A stretch of 64,000 nt of DNA from Crossiella equi (GTDB lineage Bacteria > Actinomycetota > Actinomycetes > Mycobacteriales > Pseudonocardiaceae): contig NZ_JAGIOO010000001.1 of NCBI RefSeq assembly GCF_017876755.1, forward strand, positions 8,169,786 to 8,233,785, written 5' to 3'. Both the position numbers and the translations under genes were made by a program. The first letter of the stretch is position 1. Each line of letters opens with the position of its first letter. This document shows positions 18,153 to 26,085 of the stretch, piece by piece. Under the pieces are notes generated by a model that saw only the letters and a program-made list of their open reading frames with translations, made no database searches and was not told the DNA's origin.

Positions 18153-18735
18153 GCTGCGCCCCCGGGGAGAGGTCGAACCCGCTGAACTCGCCGGTGCAGG
18201 CCTCCGACAGCGGGGCCTGCGCGAACAGGGCCAGCCGGGTCCCGGCCACCGCCGAGGTGAAGGTGCGCGTGAAGTGCCAGTCGGGCTCGCCGGGCTGGCG
18301 GTGGAACATGGCCACCCGCGAGCGCTCCCGGGTGATCATCAGCTGCGCCACCGGCCCGGCCAGCGTGGGCCCGGCCGCCTCGTCGGAGTGCGGGTCGGAG
18401 ACCACCGTGCAGATCGCCCAGCGACCGTCGGGCATCCGCTCCACGCACAGCTTCGCGACCCCGTCCAGGCCGACCAGCGCGAGCCCGGCCGCGTCGGCGA
18501 AGCGCTGGCCCGCCGCGGACACCGTCACCACCGCGGTGAAGTCGCCCTCCACCGGGCGGCACAGCAGCGGCAGCGAGGCGACCTCGCGCACCCCGGGCAT
18601 GCGGAAGTGGTCGGCCCCGGCGGGCGCGGTCACCGACAGCACGCCCTCCCGCAGCGAGTACCGCGCGGGCACGGCGCCGCCCTGCCAGGTCCAGCGGCCG
18701 TGGAAGTCGACCTCGGTGATGAGGGCCGCGCTCAT
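18139..18735 (-). CDS. DUF1349 (concanavalin-like fold) protein
   Basis: A 198-residue protein of the DUF1349 family (beta-sandwich related to lectins and glucanases). Recognisable blocks: DHFRMPGVREVASLPLLCRP, GDFTAVVTVSAAGQRFADAAGLALVGLDG (about residues 65-95), AKLCVERMPDGRWAICTVVS, and WHFTRTFTSAVAGTRLALFAQAP. Family members bind or process carbohydrates, but no reaction is established here. ATG 18735 overlaps the SDR stop by four bases. Inside an amino-sugar-type operon it may bind the sugar substrate or act as an isomerase-like accessory; that is speculation. Confidence 0.78.
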   Translation of the reverse strand: MSAALITEVDFHGRWTWQGGAVPARYSLREGVLSVTAPAGADHFRMPGVREVASLPLLCRPVEGDFTAVVTVSAAGQRFADAAGLALVGLDGVAKLCVERMPDGRWAICTVVSDPHSDEAAGPTLAGPVAQLMITRERSRVAMFHRQPGEPDWHFTRTFTSAVAGTRLALFAQAPLSEACTGEFSGFDLSPGAQRDRR

Positions 18736-19553
18736 GCCGTCATCCCGCCGTCCACGCCCAGCGCCTGCCCGGTGACCCGCGGCGAGGAGGCCAGGAACAC
18801 CACGCCCTCGGCGATGTCCTCGGGCTCCTGGAACTGCTTCTGCGGGATCATCGAGCGCATGCGGTCCCAGAACTCCTCCTCGTTCTCGGTGGGCCGCTGG
18901 AACTCCGAGAACAGGTACTGCCACATGTTGGAGCGCACGATGCCCGGGCAGACCGAGTTGACCGTGATGCCGTCCTTGGCCACCTCCAGCGCCAGGCTGT
19001 TGGAGAAGCCGATCACGCCCGCCTTGGCCGCGCAGTAGTGGGCGACCTTGGCGAAGCCGGACTTGCCGGAGACCGAGGAGAAGTTGACGATCGCGCCACC
19101 CCCGTTGGCCCGCAGCAGCGGCAGGGCGTGCTTGCAAGAGAGGAAGACCCCGTCCAGGTTGCCGGAGACGATCTGCTGGAACTGGGCCAGCTCCATCTTC
19201 TCCACCGGCGAGACATGCGTGACGCCGAAGGCGTTGACCACCACGTCCAGGCGCCCGAACCGCTCGGCCAGCCGCTGGTACAGCGCCACGACCTGGTGCT
19301 CGTCGGAGGCGTTGACGCACTCCGCGGTCACCGGCAGGCCCTCGGCGACGAGCTTGGCCGCCAGCTCCTGGGCCTCGGCGAACCCGGTGGTCGCGGTGGC
19401 CCGGTAGTGGTTGACCGCGGAGGGCAGGGTGTCGGTGTCGGCCACCACCACGGTGGCCCCGCGTCCGGCGAAGGCGCGTACCACGCCCGCGCCGATGCCC
19501 CGGGCACCGCCGATGACGAGCACGATCTTGTCGGTGAAGTCCTGGTAGTCCAT
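18732..19553 (-). CDS. Short-chain dehydrogenase/reductase (SDR)
   Basis: A classical SDR of 273 residues. The cofactor loop is VLVIGGARGIGAGVVRAF (GxxxGIG), the acidic residue in VVVADTDT favours NAD, the strand motif is VVVNAFGVTH (NAG replaced by NAF), and the active site is NFSSVSGKSGFAKVAHYCAAKAG with Ser, Tyr and Lys in YxxxK spacing. The C-terminal DVAEGVVFLASSPRVTGQALGVDGG equivalent is present. ATG 19553 forms a TGATG junction with the glycosyltransferase; GTG 19556 is an alternative. It should oxidise or reduce a sugar or polyol carbon before transamination or methylation. Confidence 0.93.
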   Translation of the reverse strand: MDYQDFTDKIVLVIGGARGIGAGVVRAFAGRGATVVVADTDTLPSAVNHYRATATTGFAEAQELAAKLVAEGLPVTAECVNASDEHQVVALYQRLAERFGRLDVVVNAFGVTHVSPVEKMELAQFQQIVSGNLDGVFLSCKHALPLLRANGGGAIVNFSSVSGKSGFAKVAHYCAAKAGVIGFSNSLALEVAKDGITVNSVCPGIVRSNMWQYLFSEFQRPTENEEEFWDRMRSMIPQKQFQEPEDIAEGVVFLASSPRVTGQALGVDGGMTA

Positions 19554-20920
19554 CACGTTCTCCCGGCGGTGAGCAGGTCCTCGGCGTTGACCAGCGAGTA
19601 GGGCAGTGGCGGCAGCACCACGGCGTCGAGCAGCTTGGGCAGGGCTCGGTAGTCGGCGAGGTTGCGCCGCGGCGAGTCCACAATGGACCGCAGCTTCGAC
19701 AGGTCCTCACCGCGCTCGTGCCCGGCCTCGTCGAGCAGCCCGTGCAGCACGCCGTCCTGGCCGGTGAAGAAGGCCAGGTGCACGCGTTCGGCCACCTCCA
19801 GCGCGGCCAGCGCCGCCTCCGGCCGGGCGGGCACGCGCACCGCGCGGGGCAGCAGCCCGTCGTGGCGGCGTTCGGTGACCGCGGTGGCCCCGGACAGGGC
19901 CCGCCAGAACGTGCTGCCCAGGTAGGGCTCGCGGTCCAGCACGCCCGCGCGGTCGTAGTCGCGTTCCACCAGCTTGGCCACCAGCACGGCCTCGTCCACC
20001 TGGCCCAGCGGGCCGACCTTGCTCATGGTGAGCTCGGTGCCGGTGCTCAGCCGGGTGGGCACGAGGTTGCGCTCGGGCAGCAGCTCCACCGCCGGGCCGA
20101 CGTCGGCGGCCAGCACCGGCACGCCGAAGGACAGGGCCTCCAGCACGACCCGGCCCAGCGTCTCCCGGGAGGCGGTGCTGGGGAACAGCAGCACGTCCAC
20201 GGCGCCGAAGAAGGCGGGCAGCTCGTCCTGGCGCAGGATCCCGGCCGAGGCGATCGCGGACGCGGGAACCCCGAAGGCGGCCACCCGGTCCCGGATGTTC
20301 TCCTCCGTCCACTTCGGATCGTTGGGCTTGCCCGCGTACAGCAGCGTGGCCGCACCGCCGGTCTCCCGGTGCACCCGGCCGAACACGTCCAGGACCTGGT
20401 CGAAGTTCTTGGCCTCCGACAGCGCGCCCAGGTAGCCGATGCGCAGCGTCGAGCCCGGTGCCGGGGTGGGCACGGGCGCGTGGCTGCCCAGCCGGTCCAG
20501 GAACGGGTACACCACGGCCGAGGTGTCCGGGCGCACCGAGGGGAAGTTGTGCGCGAACAGCTGCCGCGTGTACTCGGTGGGGAACAGGGCCAGGTCGCCC
20601 GGCCGCACCAGCGGCGCGCACAGCTCGTCCTGGAGCCAGTAGCCCGACCACAGCGCGGTGTGCACCTCGCGCACGATCCGGAAGTCCACCCCCGAGCGTT
20701 CCCGCCACAGGTGGTAGAGGTGCGCGAACGGCCCGGAGCCGGCGTAGACCACGTCCCCGTCGCGCACCGCGCGCAGGCAGTCCGGGCCCTGCGTCAGGTC
20801 GTGCAGCGCGACGTTCTGCCGCGCCACCATGGCCCGCGCCATCTCCCGGTGCATCAGGATCGCGCCGTCCACGATCCCGTCGGTCACCGGCGCCCGGTAG
20901 TCGTGGAGGTGCGTTGTCAC
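19553..20920 (-). CDS. GT4-type glycosyltransferase
   Basis: A 455-residue GT-B glycosyltransferase. The N-terminal domain includes DGDVVYAGSGPFAHLYHLWRE. The C-terminal Rossmann half has LRIGYLGALSEAKNFDQVLD (nucleotide-binding start), LLYAGKPNDPKW, and the GT4 E-x7-E region VDVLLFPSTASRETLGRVVLEALSFGVPVLAAD (Glu and Glu eight residues apart). GTG 20920 overlaps the transketolase stop (GTGA). It would transfer a sugar from a nucleotide donor to the cluster intermediate. Roughly the last 140 residues form an extra C-terminal domain (FFTGQDGVLHGLLDEAGHE) not needed for the GT4 fold. Confidence 0.88.
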   Translation of the reverse strand: MTTHLHDYRAPVTDGIVDGAILMHREMARAMVARQNVALHDLTQGPDCLRAVRDGDVVYAGSGPFAHLYHLWRERSGVDFRIVREVHTALWSGYWLQDELCAPLVRPGDLALFPTEYTRQLFAHNFPSVRPDTSAVVYPFLDRLGSHAPVPTPAPGSTLRIGYLGALSEAKNFDQVLDVFGRVHRETGGAATLLYAGKPNDPKWTEENIRDRVAAFGVPASAIASAGILRQDELPAFFGAVDVLLFPSTASRETLGRVVLEALSFGVPVLAADVGPAVELLPERNLVPTRLSTGTELTMSKVGPLGQVDEAVLVAKLVERDYDRAGVLDREPYLGSTFWRALSGATAVTERRHDGLLPRAVRVPARPEAALAALEVAERVHLAFFTGQDGVLHGLLDEAGHERGEDLSKLRSIVDSPRRNLADYRALPKLLDAVVLPPLPYSLVNAEDLLTAGRT

Positions 20921-22683
20921 GCGGCCTCCCGGTAGTCCCGGGCGGCGAAGGCCAGCGCGGCGCGCAGCTGGTCGGGGGCCATGCCGTGCAGGCGGATCTG
21001 CTGGTCGTGCACGACGGTGGCGATGTCGTTGCGCACGCCGATGACCTCGGCGGGCAGCAGGTACTTCGCGCGCAGGCCCTCGCCGAAACCGCCCTGCACG
21101 CCGTTGTACTCCACCGCGAGCACCCGCCGGTGCGAGGCCAGGCGGACCAGCAGCTCGGGGGAGAGCTCGGGGTCCAGGGCCGCGCAGTGCAGGTGCGGCA
21201 GGCCGAGTTCCTCGTTGGCCTGGGCGACCAGGGTGCTGGCGTAGCCGAAGCTGACCACGGCCACGTCGGCGCGGCGCGCGGTGGGCGGGGTGAGCCAGAC
21301 GCCGCCGTTGATGTCGGCCGAGCAGTCCGCGACCGGGGGCGCGATGGGCAGGTCGACCGCGGACAGCACGTGCGCGGTCTCCGGGTTCGCGAGGAGGTGG
21401 TCCACGCAGGCGTGGAACTCCGCCGGGGTGATCGGCTCGTACACGCGGGTGTTGAGCAGCAGGCGCATCATGTTGTGCGCGTTGTGCGCCCCGCCCCAGG
21501 CGGCCCAGCTGCGCCCGGCCAGCACGAGCAGGTTGTGCACGCTGGTGGTGGCCTCGGTCAGCATGGACAGCGAGTCCATGTAGTACATCGCGTCGGTGGC
21601 CAGCACCTTGACCGTGTCCCGCGGCAGGCCGAGGGTGAGGCCGACGTTGATCGTCTCGGCCAGGCCGGTGTTGGTGTAGTCGACGTTGCCCTTGAGGCCG
21701 AAGCGGGCGGCCATGTCCGCGGTGAACACCGCCAGCTCGCGCTCGCGCAGTCCGGGATGGGCGGCCAGCAGCGCGCCGCTGGTACCGGCGAAGGACGGGG
21801 CCTTGGGCGGGGCGTTCCGGGGCTTGAAGCTGTGTGACTCCTTGCGGGTCTGGCACACCAGGGCCACCGACCCGCGCTTGTCCAGGGCATCGCCCAGGGC
21901 CTCGCGCACGCTCTCCTCGTCCAGGCCGTCGACCTCGGTGAGCCGGTCGAAGTAGGCCGAGAGGTAGGTGCGGCTGAGCGGGCCCGCCAGCGGCTCGATG
22001 CCCATGTTGTTCACGTCCAGGACCACGACCAGGTTGTCCAGCCCGGCGTCGTGGGCGAAGCGCAGCGACTCGAAGACCACGCCTTCCTGGAACTCGCCGT
22101 CCCCGGCCAGGCAGACGACCTTGCGGGTGTCACCGCGCTTGGCCAAACCGTGCGCGATGCTCACCGCCTGCGCCACGCCCACGCCGAGGCTGTAGCGCAT
22201 GGTGTTGGTGAAGCCCAGCTCGGCGTTGATCACGCCGGTCAGGCCGCGGTGCAGCAGGGCCAGGGGCGCGAAGGGCAGCTGGCCGCGCACGTACCACTCG
22301 GCGTAGAAGGCGGGCGCGATGTGGCCGCGGCCCACGATGAGCTCGGCGGTGCTGTTGGAGTCGACCAGGCCGAGCTCGAAGCAGGCCCGCACCATGGCCA
22401 GCGAGGACAGGTTGCTCTGGTGGTTGCCGGACCCGGCGATCTCGTGCATGCGCAGCAGCACGTCCGCGCTGTCGGTGTACACGCGCTCGGGCACCGCGCG
22501 GGCCAGCGCGCGGGCATCGGCCAGCAGCGGACCGGGGTAGTCGCCCGCGGCCAGCGCGGACAGCTCCGCCTCCACCGCCTTGACCTCGGCCTCGGTCAGC
22601 TTCGGCATGGCCTTGCGCAGCGGGTCGCCGAACAGGTCGGCCAGGCGCGTGCCCGGCGGGGTCTGGGCGAGTCGGACGCTCAC
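20917..22683 (-). CDS. Transketolase-like thiamine diphosphate enzyme
   Basis: A 588-residue TPP enzyme containing both halves of transketolase in one chain. The ThDP motif GDGEFQEGVVFESLRFAHDA ends in VVVLDVNNMG (GDG-x-NN). Early substrate/ThDP-binding elements are AGSGNHQSNLSS and VGRGHIAPAFYAEWY. The pyrimidine domain starts near FTADMAARFGLKGNVDY and has the acidic GLAETINVGL. The C-terminal domain is ADVAVVSFGYASTLVAQA. It is shorter than housekeeping transketolases (about 650-700). In the operon it likely moves a two-carbon ketol unit to build or trim an unusual sugar or aminopolyol. GTG 22683 overlaps the aminotransferase stop. Confidence 0.9.
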   Translation of the reverse strand: MSVRLAQTPPGTRLADLFGDPLRKAMPKLTEAEVKAVEAELSALAAGDYPGPLLADARALARAVPERVYTDSADVLLRMHEIAGSGNHQSNLSSLAMVRACFELGLVDSNSTAELIVGRGHIAPAFYAEWYVRGQLPFAPLALLHRGLTGVINAELGFTNTMRYSLGVGVAQAVSIAHGLAKRGDTRKVVCLAGDGEFQEGVVFESLRFAHDAGLDNLVVVLDVNNMGIEPLAGPLSRTYLSAYFDRLTEVDGLDEESVREALGDALDKRGSVALVCQTRKESHSFKPRNAPPKAPSFAGTSGALLAAHPGLRERELAVFTADMAARFGLKGNVDYTNTGLAETINVGLTLGLPRDTVKVLATDAMYYMDSLSMLTEATTSVHNLLVLAGRSWAAWGGAHNAHNMMRLLLNTRVYEPITPAEFHACVDHLLANPETAHVLSAVDLPIAPPVADCSADINGGVWLTPPTARRADVAVVSFGYASTLVAQANEELGLPHLHCAALDPELSPELLVRLASHRRVLAVEYNGVQGGFGEGLRAKYLLPAEVIGVRNDIATVVHDQQIRLHGMAPDQLRAALAFAARDYREAA

Positions 22684-23963
22684 GGGGCCACCTCCGCCAG
22701 CGCGGCGCGCAGCACCTCGGCGATCTCGGCGATCTCGTCCTCGGCGATGGTGAACGCCGGGGCGAGCGCGATCCAGTCGTCCTGGCCGCGGATGATCAGG
22801 CCGCGCCGCAGGCAGGCCTTGGCCAGCGCGTCGCCGGTGGAACCCTCGGCGGCCAGGTGCAGCTTGACGCCGAAGAGCATGCCGATCGAGCGCACGGTGC
22901 CCCGCTCGCCGAAGACCTCGCGCAGCGTGGCGTCCAGGGTGACCGCGGTGGCGCGGATGGTGGAGAGCATGTCGTTGTCGCGGAAGTAGGACACCGAGGC
23001 CAGGCCCGCGGCGGAGGCGACCGGGTTGGCCGCGTAGGTGTGCGAGGGGGCGAAGGCCTTCTTGTCCTCACCGAGGATCCCGGCGATCTTCTCCGAGACC
23101 AGCAGCGCGGCCAGCGGGGCGTAGCCGCCGGAGATGCCCTTGCCCACGCACATCAGGTCCGGCTCGACACCAAACGTTTGTGCGGCGAAGGCGTTGCCGG
23201 TGCGGCCGAAGCCGGTGACGATCTCGTCCAGGACCAGCAGCACGTCGTGCCGATCGCAGACCTCGCGCAGCGCCTTGAGGTAGTCGGCGGGCGGGATGGC
23301 CATGCCGCGCAGGTGGATGACCGGTTCCACCACGATCGCGGCGACCGAGCCGGGGCCCTCGGCCTCGATGGTGCGCTCGATCATGGCCGCGGCCAGCCTG
23401 CCGGAGTCCTCGCGGGGCACGTTCCAGAAGGCCTCCAGGCAGTCCGGCGGCCATACGTGCACCACGCCGGGCAGGCCCGGGCCGAAGCGGCCGACGTCCG
23501 GGCGGCCGGTCAGGGACAGCGAGCCGAAGGTCGCGCCGTGGTAGCCGTGGTAGTAGGAGAGGACCTTGAGCTTGCCCGGGTTGCCCTGCTCGTGGTGGTA
23601 CAGGCGGGCCATGCGGATCGCGGCCTCGATGGCCTCCGAGCCGCCGTTGACCAGCTTGGCCGCGGCGATGTTGTCCGGGGCGAGGTCGACCAGGGCCTGG
23701 GCCAGGTCGAGGGCGGAGCGGTTGGTGCCGTGCAGCGGCGGGTTGAACGCCATGGTGCGCAGCTGGTTGGTCACCGCCTCCACGATGGGCTGGCAGTCGT
23801 AGCCGAAGCAGGTCACGAACACCCCGGACATGGCGTCGAGGTACTCGCGGCCGTTGACGTCGGTCAGGCGCAGGCCCTTGCCGGACTCGAACAGGATGCT
23901 GTCCTCGGAGTGCGGGACCTCGAAGCAGAAGGCGGACGTCGACGACGGCCATTCCGTGCTCAT
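22680..23963 (-). CDS. Class III pyridoxal-phosphate aminotransferase
   Basis: A 427-residue fold-type I PLP enzyme. Landmarks: GLRLTDVNGREYLDAMSG near the N-terminus, KLVNGGSEAIEAAIRMAR, YHGYHGATFGSLSLTG (aromatic His ring stacker), VVEPVIHLRGM, LLVLDEIVTGFGRTGNAFA (Asp pairing the pyridine N) and MCVGKGISGGYAPLAALLVS with the Schiff-base Lys. ATG 23963 follows AGAGGAG. It transfers an amino group to a ketone or aldehyde, most likely a sugar or polyol intermediate. It is second in the operon, 34 nt after the kinase-like gene, and GTGA-coupled to the transketolase. Confidence 0.94.
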   Translation of the reverse strand: MSTEWPSSTSAFCFEVPHSEDSILFESGKGLRLTDVNGREYLDAMSGVFVTCFGYDCQPIVEAVTNQLRTMAFNPPLHGTNRSALDLAQALVDLAPDNIAAAKLVNGGSEAIEAAIRMARLYHHEQGNPGKLKVLSYYHGYHGATFGSLSLTGRPDVGRFGPGLPGVVHVWPPDCLEAFWNVPREDSGRLAAAMIERTIEAEGPGSVAAIVVEPVIHLRGMAIPPADYLKALREVCDRHDVLLVLDEIVTGFGRTGNAFAAQTFGVEPDLMCVGKGISGGYAPLAALLVSEKIAGILGEDKKAFAPSHTYAANPVASAAGLASVSYFRDNDMLSTIRATAVTLDATLREVFGERGTVRSIGMLFGVKLHLAAEGSTGDALAKACLRRGLIIRGQDDWIALAPAFTIAEDEIAEIAEVLRAALAEVAP

Positions 23964-23997
23964 GGGTTCTCCTCTTGCTTGCCGGTGCTGGGGAAGA

Positions 23998-25080
23998 TCA
24001 GACGACAAGGTGGCTCAGCGCGGTGTGCATGCGCAGTCGCCTGGCGGGGTCGAGCAGTTGGACGTAATTACGCCATACGGGGTATAGAAGGTCGCGTTCG
24101 AGGATGTCCTTGGCGATGTCGACGAGCACCGGTACCGAATGCGTCAGCAACACCGGACCGAGCAGCGCGACCTCGTCCAGGCGTAGCAGGCCGCGATTGT
24201 GGGCCATCCCCACAAATCTGGTCAGGCTTCCTACCGATCTGCTCGGTCTGCTTTCGCCGAGCATTGCGAGCTCCGCGGTCCAGGCCAAGTCGAGCAGCCG
24301 GTCGGTCACCTGGAGGTTGTCGAAGTCGAGTACCGCGACCACGTCGGGCGAGCCCGGCGCGGCCACCATGAAGTGGTGGTGGTGCAGGTCGGCGTGCGTG
24401 ATCGCGGGCCGGTGCGGGGCCTGGCCCCAGGCGGGCAGGTCGTGCGCCAGCAGCAGGCCGGCGGCCTGGTCCAGGTCCTCGAGCAGGCCGGTGGCGAAGC
24501 GGCCCCAGTCGTCGTCGCGGCGGCGGGCCTCGGGCAGCAGCCGGGTCCGCGCGTCGGCCAGGGCCAGGCGCCAGTCGGGCTCGTCGACCAGCCTGGGCAC
24601 CGGCAGCGGGGCCAGCTCCCGCGTGAGCCGCTCCGGCCGGGAGTCCAGGAAAGCGCGCAGGTCGAGGCAGGTGTCGACGAGCGCGTCGACCTGTGCCGCG
24701 CTCGGCGCCGGGCCCACCGGTGCGGGGTAGCGCGGCAGCAGCTCGCACGTGGTGCCGTCCACCCATGCGGTGTCGGCGCCCGCGGTGGTGGGCACCGGGC
24801 GACCCACCGGCAGGCCCGCCTCGGCGGCCTGGCGCAGCAGCTCCTGCTTGTGTCCGTAGAAGGCGGGCGGGCGCAGCGCGTCCGGGTTGAGCTGGACCTT
24901 CAGCACGTGCTCGCCGGTGTGGGCGGGCACCAGCCACAGCCCGGCGGTGTGCGTCACCACCTCGCCGTCACCCGAGCCCGACAACGGGGTGGGCGCGGCC
25001 ACCAGTTCCGTGCCCGCCCAGTGCCGGGCGAGCACGCGCTGGGTCCAGTCGGCAGAGCCGACGCGCTCTTTCTGCAACAC
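23998..25080 (-). CDS. Aminoglycoside-phosphotransferase-fold kinase, first gene of the operon
   Basis: A 360-residue APH/choline-kinase-fold protein. The N-lobe has HVLKVQLNPDALRPPAFYGHK (Lys) and KQELLRQAAEAGLPVGRPVP. The catalytic loop is ITHADLHHHHFMV (HxD present; His stands where the usual metal-binding Asn is expected), and the DFG-like VLDFDNLQVTDRLLDLAW follows. I chose GTG 25080; a longer frame to 25197 exists, but its extra 39 residues lie in lower-GC, promoter-like DNA. It may phosphorylate the cluster's sugar-like intermediate or give self-resistance by phosphorylating the product. The Asn-to-His change needs testing. Confidence 0.83.
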   Translation of the reverse strand: MLQKERVGSADWTQRVLARHWAGTELVAAPTPLSGSGDGEVVTHTAGLWLVPAHTGEHVLKVQLNPDALRPPAFYGHKQELLRQAAEAGLPVGRPVPTTAGADTAWVDGTTCELLPRYPAPVGPAPSAAQVDALVDTCLDLRAFLDSRPERLTRELAPLPVPRLVDEPDWRLALADARTRLLPEARRRDDDWGRFATGLLEDLDQAAGLLLAHDLPAWGQAPHRPAITHADLHHHHFMVAAPGSPDVVAVLDFDNLQVTDRLLDLAWTAELAMLGESRPSRSVGSLTRFVGMAHNRGLLRLDEVALLGPVLLTHSVPVLVDIAKDILERDLLYPVWRNYVQLLDPARRLRMHTALSHLVV

Positions 25081-25442
25081 GCTGCAACCATCCCGTGGGT
25101 CACGTGTAGGGGAGTGGACGCGGTTGGGGAATTCCGTGTCTGAGAAAAAGGTACCTAATGGATCCTCGATCACGCACGTATCTCGGGCCGTGACCAATCG
25201 AAGGTAGGAAACACATTGTTGACCGGTCAGCCTGTGGGCTTACGCCTGGGTGATGACTCTGAACGGACTATGCCCTGTAGTGCTTTTATTGAAATCGTGA
25301 GATCGGTCCGTAATGGCTCAGAAGGGCATGGCTATACCGGGTACGCATCAGTAGCGCCAGGAAGAGGGCAGGCCGGAATCCGTCACGGATCACTGCCCCG
25401 GGAGGTCTTGACCGGAGGTCGCGGGTGTGCAGTCGGCGGTGC
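25081..25442. promoter_or_regulatory. Low-GC promoter region upstream of the biosynthetic operon
   Basis: This 362-nt gap is visibly poorer in G+C than anything around it, especially 25130-25350, and has no convincing gene. It holds a 10-nt palindrome TGACCGGTCA at 25220-25229, whose CCGGT core recalls gamma-butyrolactone-receptor boxes, and A/T-rich stretches such as TTTCAATAAAA on the minus strand. It is the natural place for the promoter and operators of the 11-gene operon reading leftward. Specific -35 and -10 boxes could not be fixed. Confidence 0.45.
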
Positions 25443-26042
25443 TCAGGCCCCGCGGGCGGCGGCCACGAAGGCGCGCATGAGGCCGTGGTCCTTGGTCCCG
25501 CGCTCGCCCTCGACGCCGCTGGAGACGTCCACGCCCCACGGCCGCGCCTCCGCGACGGCCTCGGCGACGTTGGCCACCGACAGCCCGCCCGCGAGCAGCC
25601 ACCGCCCCTGCGGCCGGGCCGCGTGCAGGGCGCTGAGGTCCCAGCGGTGCCCGGAGCCCGCCACCGGCGAGTCCAGCAGCAGCATCTCCTCACCGAAGGC
25701 GCCGACCGCGACGTCGGTGTCGGGTGTGAGGGTGACCGCGCGCACCAGCGGCAGGCCGCCGCGGGCGACCTCGGTGAAGGCCTCCCGGGGGTAGCGGCCG
25801 TGCAGCTGCACCGCGCGCACGCCCGCGACCTCGGCCGCCCGGCGCACCTGTTCGGCGGGCACGCCCTTGAACACCCCGACGGAGAGCACGTGCGGCGGTA
25901 CCAGCGCGGTGAGCCGGGCGGCGGTCTCGGCGTCGATCCGCCGGACGCTCTCCGACAGCACGAAGCCCACCGCGTCGGCGCCCGCCTCCACGGCGGTGCG
26001 GACGTCGTCCTCGGTGCGCAGGCCGCACAGCTTCACGTACAC
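25443..26042 (-). CDS. trpF: Phosphoribosylanthranilate isomerase TrpF
   Basis: A 199-residue (beta-alpha)8 enzyme that converts N-(5-phosphoribosyl)anthranilate to CdRP in tryptophan synthesis. The catalytic Cys is in YVKLCGLRTEDDV, then VGFVLSESVRRI, VRAVQLHGR, the general-acid region LLLDSPVAGSGHRWD, and the phosphate-binding WLLAGGLSVANVAEAV plus GVDVSSGVEGERGTKDH. GTG 26042. No other trp gene is in the window. Many actinomycetes rely on bifunctional PriA for this step, so a separate trpF is noteworthy. It reads toward the biosynthetic operon, 362 nt upstream of its first gene. Confidence 0.94.
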   Translation of the reverse strand: MYVKLCGLRTEDDVRTAVEAGADAVGFVLSESVRRIDAETAARLTALVPPHVLSVGVFKGVPAEQVRRAAEVAGVRAVQLHGRYPREAFTEVARGGLPLVRAVTLTPDTDVAVGAFGEEMLLLDSPVAGSGHRWDLSALHAARPQGRWLLAGGLSVANVAEAVAEARPWGVDVSSGVEGERGTKDHGLMRAFVAAARGA

Positions 26043-26085
26043 GGTGACGAGTCTGCCCTGCTCCCGGCCGGGCCGGGTGCGCGGG

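Noticed and set aside
24068-24937. Alternative minus-strand frame inside the APH-fold gene.
   Set aside because: Pro/Arg/Gly-rich shadow frame; the kinase frame has the HxD and DFD motifs.
13966-25080. Interpreting the operon as a capsule or wall-polysaccharide locus.
   Set aside because: Only one glycosyltransferase and no flippase, polymerase, or priming transferase; the MFS exporter and methyltransferase fit a small-molecule pathway better, though this is not excluded.
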